Shown: positions 17,076-25,747 of the stretch, piece after piece
How the letters are laid out: each line of letters begins with the position of its first letter
Position numbering within the stretch: position 1 is the stretch's first letter
Assembly: GCA_046290815.1 (NCBI GenBank)
Contig: JBKBUF010000006.1
Location: forward strand, 62,001-126,000
Reading direction: 5' to 3'
From: JBKBUF01 sp046290815
GTDB taxonomy: Bacteria > Bacteroidota > Bacteroidia > Cytophagales > Cytophagaceae
Length of the DNA stretch: 64,000 nt
Notes under the pieces: model-generated
The model's database searches: none
What the model saw: the letters and a program-made list of their open reading frames with translations, nothing else
Told to the model about the DNA's origin: nothing
Made by a program: the position numbers and the translations under genes

Positions 17076-18545
17076 CTATCTACTGTAATTAGGTGCTTCT
17101 CTGGTTATCTGAACATCATGTGGATGGCTTTCTCTGATTCCCGAAGCAGTTATCTTAACAAATTTTGCCTGCTTTAAAGTTTCAATGTCAGCAGCTCCGC
17201 AATAACCCATACCTGCTTTTAATCCTCCAATCATCTGATAAACAACCTCAGATACCATTCCTTTGTAAGGAACTCTCCCTACAATGCCTTCAGGCACCAA
17301 TTTTTTGATATCATCCTCTGCATCCTGAAAGTATCTGTCTTTGGACCCGTCTTCCATAGCCTCCAGAGAACCCATTCCTCTGTAAGATTTGAATTTTCTT
17401 CCTTCATATATGATCATTTCTCCCGGTGCTTCTTCAGTTCCGGCAAGTAAAGATCCTACCATGATGCAATTTGCGCCTCCAGCAATTGCTTTTACCAGGT
17501 CGCCGGAAAATCTGATACCTCCATCTGCAATAATGGGTACGTTATATTCTTTGGCTGCTTTTGCCGATTCGTAAACCGCCGACAATTGAGGCATTCCTAC
17601 ACCTGCAATTACTCTGGTAGTACAAATACTACCTGGTCCTATACCCACTTTAATTGCATCGGCTCCTGCCTGTGCAAGGGCTTTGGCTCCTTCGTAGGTA
17701 GCCACATTTCCAACAATAATATCCAGATCAGGAAATTTGGACTTTGCGGCTTTCAAAGCGTCAATAACACCTTTTGAATGACCATGTGCTGTATCAATAC
17801 TTACCACATCAACACCTGCTTTAACAAGGGCTTGTATTCTGTCGAGTATATCCGGTGTTACTCCGACAGCAGCGCCACATCTTAATCTGCCAAATTTATC
17901 TTTACAAGCTTCAGGACGGCCCTTTTTCTTTAGGATATCCTTATAAGTAATTAATCCTATTAACTTAAAGTCATTATCAACTATAGGAAGTTTTTCAATT
18001 TTGTGTTCCTGCAAAATAAGTTCCGCCTGAAGAAGATCTATACCTTCTTTTGCTGTAACCAGTTTCTCCCTGGTCATTATTTGCGAAACCTTCTTGGTTT
18101 TTTCAGTTTCAAATCGCAGATCCCTGTTGGTTATTATACCCGCCAGTTTGCCATCTTCCTTAATTACAGGAATACCACCTATTTTATATTCTTCCATAAT
18201 ATGGAGTGCATCTGCCAAAGTAGCATCTTCATTCAAGGTTATCGGATCGAGGATCATGCCGCTTTCTGAACGTTTTACCCTTTTCACCTGATCAGCTTGC
18301 TTTTCGATGGACATGTTTTTGTGGATGAATCCCAAGCCGCCAAGATGAGCCATGGCAATAGCCATTTCATATTCAGTCACAGTATCCATTGCAGCGGACA
18401 CCAGAGGAATATTCATTCGGATGTTTTTGGTGAGAAGGGTGGAAGTATCAGTGTTTCTAGGTAATACCTCAGAATATGCAGGCAATAACAATACGTCGTC
18501 GTAAGTTAATGCTTCAAATAAAAATTTAGACGAATCTAAGAACAT
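17076..18545 (-). CDS. guaB: Inosine-5'-monophosphate dehydrogenase
   Basis: I use ATG 18545 (MFLDSSKFLFEALTYDDVLL), giving 489 residues, the normal length; a TTG-started frame to 18602 adds 19 residues without family resemblance. The enzyme oxidises IMP to XMP with NAD+, the committed step to GMP. The TIM barrel is split by two CBS domains (about 95-215: PITLNEDATLADALHIM, LVTAKEGIDLLQAELIL). The catalytic loop GIGPGSICTTRVIAGVG contains the Cys that attacks IMP; the Arg-Tyr flap region YRGMGSLEAM is present. TTTGCA lies right before the ATG. Confidence 0.97.
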   Translation of the reverse strand: MFLDSSKFLFEALTYDDVLLLPAYSEVLPRNTDTSTLLTKNIRMNIPLVSAAMDTVTEYEMAIAMAHLGGLGFIHKNMSIEKQADQVKRVKRSESGMILDPITLNEDATLADALHIMEEYKIGGIPVIKEDGKLAGIITNRDLRFETEKTKKVSQIMTREKLVTAKEGIDLLQAELILQEHKIEKLPIVDNDFKLIGLITYKDILKKKGRPEACKDKFGRLRCGAAVGVTPDILDRIQALVKAGVDVVSIDTAHGHSKGVIDALKAAKSKFPDLDIIVGNVATYEGAKALAQAGADAIKVGIGPGSICTTRVIAGVGMPQLSAVYESAKAAKEYNVPIIADGGIRFSGDLVKAIAGGANCIMVGSLLAGTEEAPGEMIIYEGRKFKSYRGMGSLEAMEDGSKDRYFQDAEDDIKKLVPEGIVGRVPYKGMVSEVVYQMIGGLKAGMGYCGAADIETLKQAKFVKITASGIRESHPHDVQITREAPNYSR

Positions 18546-18648
18546 TGCAAATAATTTAGGATGATCTATTTGCCGGGTAAAATTACTATAAATTCCCGAC
18601 AATAAAAAACTGCTGGAAAGAAATAAATTTGGACTTTTTTAAAAGAAA

Positions 18649-18664
18649 ATGCCGGTATTGGCAT
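18649..18664 (-). terminator. Weak hairpin after the thiamin operon
   Basis: A short stem (ATGCC with GGCAT) and 6-base loop are followed on the minus strand by TTTCTTTTAAAAAAG. It is about 45 bp past the last thiamin gene. The stem has only 5 bp, so termination is uncertain. Confidence 0.4.
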
Positions 18665-18709
18665 AAAATGTACAAAAAAATTTAATAATTTTTAGTTCCT
18701 TTTTGAGTC

Positions 18710-19831
18710 CTAATAAACCGGCATTTTTGAATCAATCTTTTTTGCCCAGGCATGGATCCCTCCTTCAAGATTAATCAGGTTTTTATATTGAAACTCCTGC
18801 TTGAGAAATTTTACTATCATAGCACTTCTCATTCCATGATGGCAATAAACCACCACAGGTTTTTCAGTAGGAATTTTTTCAATATGATCCCTTATATAAT
18901 TCATAGGTATAAGTATTCCGCCAAGATTACATATCTCACGCTCATATTCCTCTCTCACATCAAGTAAGGAAAAATTTTTACCTGAATCCATCCATTGCTT
19001 TAACTCTTCTACTGAAATCTCATTCTTTTCAGATAAATCCTCTGTGTCACAACTAAAGTTATAAGTCCCCAGGCAATTTAGGTTAAAGTTCTCAGGATTT
19101 GCGGCAAAAGTTACTATTGATTGATTCATAGTTAAAGCATCGAAAAGTAATAATCTTCCAGACAAAGGTTGCCCTATACCTGTAATGATTTTTATCACTT
19201 CATTTGCCTGCATAGTGCCAATAAGTCCTGGTAACACACCTATCACACCGGCCTCAGAGCATGTAGGAACTTCTCCAGGTAAAGGTGGTTCCGGAAACAA
19301 ACACCTGTATGTAGGGCCCTTGTTGCCTTCCTTGTCTGTCAGATTAAAAACTGAGATTTGTCCTTCAAATTTGAAAATTGCTCCGCTTACAAGCGGCTTG
19401 TTCAGTATTACACAGGCATCATTGCAAAGGTATCTGGTAGAAAAATTGTCTGTTCCATCGACTACGATATCGTATTTCCCGACCACATCCAAAGCATTAT
19501 CAGTAGTTAATGATTCTTTGTAAGTAATAAAATTTGTATATGGGTTTTGTTGTTTAAGTTTTGTAGCGGCAACTGAAGCTTTAGCTTTTCCGATATCCTC
19601 AACAGCATATAAAACTTGCCTGTGCAGATTGGATTCGTCTACATTGTCTCCATCAATAATACCAATGGTGCCAACACCTGCAGCGGAAATGTATTGTAAA
19701 ACCGGGCAACCTAAACCGCCGGCACCTACCACCAGAACCTTTGCATTCTTAAGCTTTTCCTGCCCCTCCATTCCCAGTTCTTTCAGGATAATGTGGCGAT
19801 TGTATCTTTTATGTTCCTCTGGTGTTAACAT
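18710..19831 (-). CDS. thiF: ThiF/MoeB-type adenylyltransferase with C-terminal rhodanese domain
   Basis: Protein of 373 residues. E1-like adenylation domain (1-250): nucleotide loop VVGAGGLGCPVLQYISAAG, DGDNVDESNLHRQ, and the Cys loop PTCSEAGVIGVLPG. Rhodanese domain (about 275-373) with active-site loop VVYCHHGMRS. ThiF adenylates the C-terminal Gly of ThiS so sulfur can be loaded; the rhodanese part may supply the persulfide. The zinc cysteine pairs of classical ThiF/MoeB are missing: the first pair reads TYRC and no second CxxC is seen. Last gene of the thiamin operon, which favours ThiF over MoeB; dual use is possible. A heptamer array ends 8 bp before its start. Confidence 0.88.
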   Translation of the reverse strand: MLTPEEHKRYNRHIILKELGMEGQEKLKNAKVLVVGAGGLGCPVLQYISAAGVGTIGIIDGDNVDESNLHRQVLYAVEDIGKAKASVAATKLKQQNPYTNFITYKESLTTDNALDVVGKYDIVVDGTDNFSTRYLCNDACVILNKPLVSGAIFKFEGQISVFNLTDKEGNKGPTYRCLFPEPPLPGEVPTCSEAGVIGVLPGLIGTMQANEVIKIITGIGQPLSGRLLLFDALTMNQSIVTFAANPENFNLNCLGTYNFSCDTEDLSEKNEISVEELKQWMDSGKNFSLLDVREEYEREICNLGGILIPMNYIRDHIEKIPTEKPVVVYCHHGMRSAMIVKFLKQEFQYKNLINLEGGIHAWAKKIDSKMPVY

Positions 19832-19838
19832 TAATTAT

Positions 19839-19905
19839 CAAATTCCAAATTACAAAATCATAACAACCAAATCATTCTTAATTCTTAACTCCTAATTCTT
19901 AATTC
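19839..19905. repeat. Mixed heptamer tandem array at the thiH-thiF junction
   Basis: Units of 7 bp run through the junction: CAAATTC, CAAATTA, CAAAATC (19839-19859), an 8-base break, CAAATCA, then TTCTTAA, TTCTTAA, CTCCTAA, TTCTTAA, TTC (19875-19905). The right part is the reverse strand of the 2265 array unit. It enters the thiH coding region and supplies its last codons and stop. Confidence 0.8.
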
Positions 19906-21021
19906 AAAATTATCATACACAGCATCCCAATCTTTCCACACAACTTCATATCCCTGTGATCGGATAAATTCAGCTACTTCCTGAGGAGTACGTTCATCCG
20001 AAATTTCAAATTGCTCCAATGCGTTGATTCCGGCTGCATAGCCACCTGGATCAGTTTTTGATCCCGCGCTGACAGATGTTACTCCCAGTTTCATCACATT
20101 GTTTCTGAATTTTTCAGGTTCTCTCGTAGAAAGTGTTAGTTCAAGCTCTTCATTAAAAATCCTGTAAGCACAAATCAATTGCAGCAACTCCCGGTCGCTA
20201 ATATTTACTTTTGGTTCGAGATTTCCTGTATAAGGTCTTAATCTTGGAAAGGAAACGGAGTATTTGGTCTTCCAGTATTTCTTTTCAAGATAATTGAGGT
20301 GAAGCGCATTGAAAAATGAATCTGTTCGCCAATCTTCCAGTCCTAATAACACACCCAATCCTATTTTGTGGACACCTGCATTCCCTAACCTGTCCGGAGT
20401 TTCCAGGCGAAATTCAAAGTTGGATTTTTTTCCTTTAGGATGATGAAATTTGTAATTTTCTTCATGGTAAGTTTCCTGATATACCAGCACACCATGAAGC
20501 CCGAGTGGAATCAATGCTTCATATTCTTCCTGATCTAAAGGTTGAACTTCAATCGATATATTGGAAAAGTATGGGCGTACCAGTTTGAAAACATTTTTGA
20601 AATAATCCAACCCAACGGTTTTATTTGCTTCGCCCGTTACCAGTAAAATGTGATCATATCCGTAAGACTTTATTACTTTTATCTCATCCAGTATTTGCTG
20701 ATCAGTAAGAGTAACTCTCCTGACTTTATTATCAAGACTGAATCCGCAATAGGTACATATATTCTGACATTCGTTGGAAAGATACATGGGTACAAACATC
20801 TGAATTGTTTTACCAAATCTTCTCAGGGTAATTTCCCTGCTCATCAGGGCCATTTTCTCCAAGAATGGTGCAGCAGCAGGGGAGATCAATGATATAAAAT
20901 CATCGAGGTCCTTTTTCTTTTTGTTCAAGGAGTATTCTACATCTGATTCCTTTGTGGAATATATTTTGTCCTGAATTTCGTTCCAGGAGAATTTTTCAAA
21001 TACAGACTTGAAAGTGTTCAT
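19885..21021 (-). CDS. thiH: 2-iminoacetate synthase (tyrosine lyase), radical SAM
   Basis: Protein of 378 residues. The radical-SAM cluster motif CQNICTYC is at Cys85, Cys89 and Cys92. ThiH cleaves tyrosine to dehydroglycine (2-iminoacetate) and p-cresol, feeding the ThiG thiazole step; this implies an anaerobic-type route rather than ThiO glycine oxidase, which is not seen here. Family segments include VTGEANKTVG, QPLDQEEYEAL, VYQETYHEENY, and SVSFPRLRPYTG. The last residues ELRIRS and the stop are written by a 7-bp repeat array, so the natural C-terminus may have been extended or trimmed. Starts 15 bp after thiG. Confidence 0.96.
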   Translation of the reverse strand: MNTFKSVFEKFSWNEIQDKIYSTKESDVEYSLNKKKKDLDDFISLISPAAAPFLEKMALMSREITLRRFGKTIQMFVPMYLSNECQNICTYCGFSLDNKVRRVTLTDQQILDEIKVIKSYGYDHILLVTGEANKTVGLDYFKNVFKLVRPYFSNISIEVQPLDQEEYEALIPLGLHGVLVYQETYHEENYKFHHPKGKKSNFEFRLETPDRLGNAGVHKIGLGVLLGLEDWRTDSFFNALHLNYLEKKYWKTKYSVSFPRLRPYTGNLEPKVNISDRELLQLICAYRIFNEELELTLSTREPEKFRNNVMKLGVTSVSAGSKTDPGGYAAGINALEQFEISDERTPQEVAEFIRSQGYEVVWKDWDAVYDNFELRIRS

Positions 21022-21036
21022 AATTCTGATCTCTTA

Positions 21037-21810
21037 TTATAAATCTTCAAGAAAAGCTGTAAGCGGGCTGCTTGCTTCAGCCAGTTTACTTGTTTTTCCG
21101 AGTTTAGCTTCGAAGGCCATTCTTCCGGCTTCAACAGCGATCTTAAATGCTTTTCCCATCATAACAGGATCAGCAGATACAGCTATCGCTGTATTGACAA
21201 GCACAGCATCAGCTCCCATTTCCATTGCTTCAGCAGCATGAGAAGGAGCCCCGATTCCGGCATCTATTATTACAGGTACAGCTGATTGTTCAATAATTAT
21301 TTCCAGCATGGCTTTGGTTTGAAGACCGTTGTTGCTTCCAATGGGAGAACCAAGCGGCATGACAGCAGCTGTTCCTGCATCTTCCAGCCTTTTGCATAAA
21401 ACCGGATCGGCGTTAATGTATGGAAGGACTATGAATCCAAGTTTTACAAGTTCTTCCGCTGCTTTTAAAGTTTCCACCGGATCGGGAAGAAGGTATTTTG
21501 GATCGGGATGGATTTCAAGTTTCAGCCAGTTAGTTTCAAGAGCCTCTCGCGCCAGTTGGGCCGCAAAAATGGCTTCTTTTGCATTTCTTACTCCTGATGT
21601 GTTAGGAAGCAGGTTGAATTGATTGTCGTCAAGATATTTTAAAATTTCATCTTCCTGCTCATTGAGGTCGACTCTTTTCAGAGCCATTGTAACAAGTTCA
21701 GATCCGCTTGCCAATAAAGCCTCCTTCATAATTCTGCCCGACTGAAATTTACCGGTACCGGTAAACAGCCTTGAATTAAAAACTTTTCCTGCAATAATCA
21801 GTGGTTGCAT
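21037..21810 (-). CDS. thiG: Thiazole synthase
   Basis: Protein of 257 residues, a TIM-barrel enzyme that joins 1-deoxyxylulose-5-phosphate, dehydroglycine and sulfur from ThiS thiocarboxylate into the thiazole phosphate. The Schiff-base Lys lies in NWLKLEIHPD (K97). Other family segments: LFTGTGKF, LPNTSGVRNAKEA, PLGSPIGSNNG, IIDAGIGAPSHAAEAMEMG, and VNTAIAVSADP. Overlaps thiE by 13 bases and precedes thiH, its substrate-supplying partner. Confidence 0.97.
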   Translation of the reverse strand: MQPLIIAGKVFNSRLFTGTGKFQSGRIMKEALLASGSELVTMALKRVDLNEQEDEILKYLDDNQFNLLPNTSGVRNAKEAIFAAQLAREALETNWLKLEIHPDPKYLLPDPVETLKAAEELVKLGFIVLPYINADPVLCKRLEDAGTAAVMPLGSPIGSNNGLQTKAMLEIIIEQSAVPVIIDAGIGAPSHAAEAMEMGADAVLVNTAIAVSADPVMMGKAFKIAVEAGRMAFEAKLGKTSKLAEASSPLTAFLEDL

Positions 21811-22442
21811 ATGCCCGATGGTTGTAATTGTATTAAAATCGATTTAATAATTTCCTGTTTGTTCTCTACTTTGTTTACAGCAGATGCAACTGCTACTCCA
21901 TGTACTCCGGTTTCTATTATAGGACTTACATCTTCCGCAGTTATTCCTCCTATAGCAATAACAGGTATCGATATGCTATTTTTCCTGCACTGCTCCATTA
22001 ATCTGTAAAAACCATTAATTCCCAACACAGGACTTAAATTTTCTTTGGTATCTGTGAATCGGAATGGTCCCACTCCGACATAATTAACAAATTCATTATG
22101 CATCAAAATATCTTCCCAAGTATTTGCTGTTCCACCGATAATGAATTTATTTCCCAATATTCTTCGTGCTTCAGACGAAGGCATGTCATTTTTTCCTACA
22201 TGTACTCCATCCGCAGCTATTTCTTTTGCAACAGATACATTGTCATTTATAATCAGTAAAGCATTATATAGTCTACATATTTCCTTTACCTCTGAAGCGG
22301 TCTTTTTATATTCTTCTTCGGATTTATTTTTTAACCTTAACTGAATCCATTCTGCGCCGGCCTTACAAGCTTCTTCTGCAAGCTGCGTATGGCTTTTGCC
22401 GTTTATATCCTGAGTAATTATTTGAAGTCTGGAGATGCCCAT
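21798..22442 (-). CDS. thiE: Thiamine-phosphate synthase
   Basis: Protein of 214 residues, ThiE/TenI TIM barrel. WIQLRLKNKSEEEY, LLIINDNVSVAKEIAADGVH and VGVGPFRFTDTKENLSP match the pyrophosphate and thiazole phosphate binding regions of ThiE, which couples HMP-PP and thiazole phosphate to thiamine phosphate. The C-terminal GGITAEDVSPIIETGVHGVAVASAV is typical. Lies 3 bp after the thiD stop and overlaps thiG. A second ThiE/TenI-like protein is encoded in the same operon; this copy has the better ThiE motifs. Confidence 0.92.
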   Translation of the reverse strand: MGISRLQIITQDINGKSHTQLAEEACKAGAEWIQLRLKNKSEEEYKKTASEVKEICRLYNALLIINDNVSVAKEIAADGVHVGKNDMPSSEARRILGNKFIIGGTANTWEDILMHNEFVNYVGVGPFRFTDTKENLSPVLGINGFYRLMEQCRKNSISIPVIAIGGITAEDVSPIIETGVHGVAVASAVNKVENKQEIIKSILIQLQPSGICNH

Positions 22443-22444
22443 TT

Positions 22445-23194
22445 TTAGTTATGATGATAACCTAATAATCTGTTATTGCTTTTTAAAATTTTATATGTAT
22501 AGTCTTTGGACCTCAGGCAGGATTTTATTAAGGTGTAACCGGAAGCAAGATTTGCTGTGAGTGCTGAGGATAATACACATCCGCTGCCATGTTTGGGATA
22601 TACATTTCCGGCTTTAGGATTAAAAGGGTGCTCTTTACCATCTATTATCAGAAAGTCTTTACCCGGCGTCTCAATGTTGTGTCCTCCTTTAAGATACACT
22701 TTGCATTGCCTGCTGATCATTCCTGCTGCTATCAAAGGAGTAGCATCAGGTATTATTTTTTTTATTTCATTCCAATTTGGAGTAATCATATAAATATGAT
22801 CCAGAACTTCGCTTATGTTAGATAGTTTCCAGTCATCGTGGAATGTAAAACCCGCTGATGCGGAAAGTACAGGATCCCAAATGATTTTTACCTGCGGTTG
22901 TTTTTCTTTAAGGAAAAAAATTATCTTTTTAAGAGTTTCAAGATTTTCTATCAGACCAATTTTAACCCAGCTTACGGAAAATTTATCAAACAACTTTTCC
23001 ATTTGTTCTTTCATTTCTTCAAATGGAACCCATGAAACGGAGTAAAAATTACTGTCATTTTGTACAGTAGATGCGGATGAAATACCGAAAGCATAAACCT
23101 TGTTTTGTTCAAAGGTTTTTATGTCTGCAAGCAGTCCTGCACCTGCACTTGGATCAAGTCCCGCTATGGCCAAACAATTTGCCCTTTCTTTCAT
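22445..23194 (-). CDS. thiD: Hydroxymethylpyrimidine (phosphate) kinase
   Basis: Protein of 249 residues of the ribokinase-like family. CLAIAGLDPSAGAGLLADIKTF at the start and KHGSGCVLSSALTANLASG near the end are ThiD marks; the latter carries the anion hole and catalytic region (GSGC). ThiD phosphorylates HMP and HMP-P to HMP-PP for ThiE. It is slightly short compared with the usual ~265 residues, and the middle is diverged (PVLSASAGFTFHDDWK). Overlaps the upstream TenI-like gene by 4 bases. Confidence 0.93.
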   Translation of the reverse strand: MKERANCLAIAGLDPSAGAGLLADIKTFEQNKVYAFGISSASTVQNDSNFYSVSWVPFEEMKEQMEKLFDKFSVSWVKIGLIENLETLKKIIFFLKEKQPQVKIIWDPVLSASAGFTFHDDWKLSNISEVLDHIYMITPNWNEIKKIIPDATPLIAAGMISRQCKVYLKGGHNIETPGKDFLIIDGKEHPFNPKAGNVYPKHGSGCVLSSALTANLASGYTLIKSCLRSKDYTYKILKSNNRLLGYHHN

Positions 23195-23817
23195 GCTTCT
23201 GCAAACTTTTTAATTTTTTTAAAAGAGTAAACTGCTTTGTCTACTGTTAACGATTCCTGTTTCCATATAGCTCCTAATAGCGCTACCCCTGAAAATCCTG
23301 CCAGTTTTAATTCTGATATTTTGAATTCATCTACTCCTCCCAAAGCCACAACATTCAGATCCGGGTTGTCTGTTAGAAACTTTTTAATATCATCGATTTT
23401 AAATCCGGAAGAATAGTTGCCTTTAGAAATGCTGTTGTAAACAGGACTAAGTAAGCTGTAATTGGCAATTGCCTTCATAGTCAATACATCCTGAAAAGAA
23501 TGGGCTGCGTAGCTTACAAGTCTTTCTTTCAATTTAAATGATTCTGCTAACTGTTTCGACTTATACAGATCGTTTACTGCACCACTTTTCAAATGTATAC
23601 CTTTCAGATTATAAATATCAACCAGATGATAATTTTGATGTATGATAATGTTCTTGTGAAAACTACTGTCAATTTTTTCGAGGAAGAATTTCGTTTCTTC
23701 TTCATTTAAATTCGGCTTTCTCAGGTGAAGATATTCTAACCCTTCTGAAAACAGAGCATTTAAAATTTCATGCTCTACCGGAACGTTTTCTTCATCTGAT
23801 ATGACAATAACCTTCAT
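23191..23817 (-). CDS. ThiE/TenI-family protein (possible thiazole tautomerase)
   Basis: Protein of 208 residues, diverged TIM barrel of the ThiE/TenI family: EGLEYLHLRKPNLNEEE, GIHLKSGA, SYAAHSFQDVLTMK, YSLLSPVYNSISKGNYSSGF, VVALGGVDEFKI. The Lys-Gly (SKGNY) and Ser-rich loop resemble TenI, which in Bacillus tautomerises the thiazole product of ThiG, more than ThiE. In Bacteroidota thiamin operons a second ThiE-like protein is common. It could also be a second thiamine-phosphate synthase. Between thiC (11 bp) and thiD (overlap 4). Confidence 0.75.
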   Translation of the reverse strand: MKVIVISDEENVPVEHEILNALFSEGLEYLHLRKPNLNEEETKFFLEKIDSSFHKNIIIHQNYHLVDIYNLKGIHLKSGAVNDLYKSKQLAESFKLKERLVSYAAHSFQDVLTMKAIANYSLLSPVYNSISKGNYSSGFKIDDIKKFLTDNPDLNVVALGGVDEFKISELKLAGFSGVALLGAIWKQESLTVDKAVYSFKKIKKFAEA

Positions 23818-23828
23818 TAGTCATTGTA

Positions 23829-25688
23829 TTAAATGTAAATTTCTCCTCCGGTTTTTGAGAATTCTTCCGCTTTCTCTTTCATTCCTTTCTGAAGGGCTTC
23901 TTCTTCTGACAAGCCTGTTTTTTCTGCAAAATCTCTCACATCCTGAGTAATCTTCATAGAACAGAAATTTGGTCCGCACATAGAACAAAAATGTGCAGCC
24001 TTGGCTCCTTCAGCAGGCAGGGTTTCATCGTGAAATTCTCTTGCAGTGTCAGGGTCCAGTGAAAGATTGAACTGGTCTTCCCAACGAAACTCAAATCTTG
24101 CCTTACTCAATGCATTGTCTCTGTATTGTGCTCCCGGGTGACCCTTTGCAAGGTCAGCAGCATGTGCAGCGATTTTATAGGTAATTACTCCGTCCTTTAC
24201 ATCTTTTTTATTAGGAAGGCCTAAGTGTTCCTTCGGTGTTACATAACAAAGCATTGCACATCCATACCATCCAATCATAGCAGCTCCTATAGCAGAGGTG
24301 ATATGATCATATCCCGGGGCAATATCTGTGGTCAATGGTCCGAGGGTATAGAAAGGAGCCTCATGACATTCTCTCAGCTGCTTATCCATGTTCTCTTTAA
24401 TTAAATGCATAGGTACGTGGCCAGGACCTTCGATCATTACCTGCACATCATGCTTCCATGCAATTTTGGTTAGTTCTCCTAGCGTTTCCAACTCTGCAAA
24501 CTGTGCTGCATCGTTAGCATCTGCAATCGAACCAGGGCGAAGGCCATCTCCCAGAGAAAATGAAACATCGTAAGCTTTCATTATCTCACATATCTCTTCA
24601 AAATGCGTATAAAGGAAATTTTCTTTATGATGTGCCAGACACCATTTTGCCATTATTGATCCACCTCTGGACACTATTCCTGTCACACGTTTTGCAGTTA
24701 ACGGAACGTATCTTAATAGTACTCCGGCATGTATTGTGAAATAATCTACTCCTTGTTCTGCCTGTTCTATCAACGTGTCTTTAAAAATCTCCCATGTCAG
24801 GTCTTCTGCTTTTCCGTTTACTTTTTCCAGTGCCTGATATATTGGTACAGTCCCTATAGGTACTGGAGAATTTCTAATTATCCATTCTCTTGTTTCATGT
24901 ATATTCTTACCTGTGGACAAATCCATAATAGTGTCCGCTCCCCAGCGAGATGCCCAAACCGCTTTTTCCACTTCTTCTTCAATACTTGAAGTTACTGCAG
25001 AGTTTCCTATGTTAGCATTTATTTTAACTAGGAAGTTTCTCCCGATAATCATCGGTTCGCTTTCGGGGTGATTGATGTTTGCAGGGATGATAGCTCTTCC
25101 CGCAGCAATCTCTTCCCTTACAAATTCCGGGGTAATATATTTTGCCGGAGTCCTTGCACCAAAACTTTCGCCCGGGTGCTGATGACCCATATCTTTAAGC
25201 TCATCTATTCTTTGATTTTCCCGAATAGCGATGTATTCCATTTCAGGAGTTATTATTCCTTTTTTAGCATAGTGTAATTGTGTTACATTCATGCCGTGTT
25301 TCGCTTTCAGTGGCTTTTTGATATGCTCAAATCTCAAATGATCCAGTTCTGAACTGTATAGTCTTTGTTTGCCATATTCAGAAGTGATTTCCGGAAGTTC
25401 CTGCACATCATTTCTATCAAGAATCCATGTTTCTCTTAATCTTGGAAGACCTTTTTTTACATCGATCTGCACATCCGGATCTGTGTAAGGACCGCTGGTG
25501 TCATATACAGTCACCGAAGGATTTTTTTCCGCAGGTTTATCTGAGAACTTGAATTTAGTTTCTGATAAAGCGATTTCTCTCATTGCAACTTTTATGTCGT
25601 GCAATTTCCCTTTAATATATATTTTTCTGGATCCTGTGTATGGATCTCTGGTTATACTTTCATGACTGGGAATTTTTTCTTTTCTCAT
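23829..25688 (-). CDS. thiC: Phosphomethylpyrimidine synthase
   Basis: Protein of 619 residues, the usual length including the N-terminal domain. ThiC is a radical-SAM enzyme that rearranges aminoimidazole ribotide to HMP phosphate. Its non-classical cluster motif is at the C-terminus, CSMCGPNFCSMK, before the flexible tail. Strong family blocks: YAKKGIITPEMEYIAIREN, NINHPESEPMIIGRNF, TIHAGVLLRYVPLTAKRVTG, EGPGHVPMHLIKENMD, PLTTDIAPGYDHITSAIG. A heptamer array lies about 25-55 bp before its ATG, after thiS. Confidence 0.98.
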   Translation of the reverse strand: MRKEKIPSHESITRDPYTGSRKIYIKGKLHDIKVAMREIALSETKFKFSDKPAEKNPSVTVYDTSGPYTDPDVQIDVKKGLPRLRETWILDRNDVQELPEITSEYGKQRLYSSELDHLRFEHIKKPLKAKHGMNVTQLHYAKKGIITPEMEYIAIRENQRIDELKDMGHQHPGESFGARTPAKYITPEFVREEIAAGRAIIPANINHPESEPMIIGRNFLVKINANIGNSAVTSSIEEEVEKAVWASRWGADTIMDLSTGKNIHETREWIIRNSPVPIGTVPIYQALEKVNGKAEDLTWEIFKDTLIEQAEQGVDYFTIHAGVLLRYVPLTAKRVTGIVSRGGSIMAKWCLAHHKENFLYTHFEEICEIMKAYDVSFSLGDGLRPGSIADANDAAQFAELETLGELTKIAWKHDVQVMIEGPGHVPMHLIKENMDKQLRECHEAPFYTLGPLTTDIAPGYDHITSAIGAAMIGWYGCAMLCYVTPKEHLGLPNKKDVKDGVITYKIAAHAADLAKGHPGAQYRDNALSKARFEFRWEDQFNLSLDPDTAREFHDETLPAEGAKAAHFCSMCGPNFCSMKITQDVRDFAEKTGLSEEEALQKGMKEKAEEFSKTGGEIYI

Positions 25689-25712
25689 CGGAAATAAAAG
25701 TTTATGATTAAA

Positions 25713-25741
25713 ATTCTAATATTCTTAATTCTTAATTCTTA
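25713..25741. repeat. Heptamer tandem array between thiS and thiC
   Basis: ATTCTAAT followed by three exact copies of ATTCTTA (25721-25741), the same 7-bp unit as at 19875-19905. It begins 7 bases past the thiS stop (in transcript direction) and lies in the short leader before thiC. Confidence 0.85.
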
Positions 25742-25747
25742 ATTAAA

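Noticed and set aside
18546..18602. N-terminal extension of guaB from a TTG codon
   Set aside because: The extra 19 residues do not fit IMPDH, and the ATG at 18545 gives the normal N-terminus and length.
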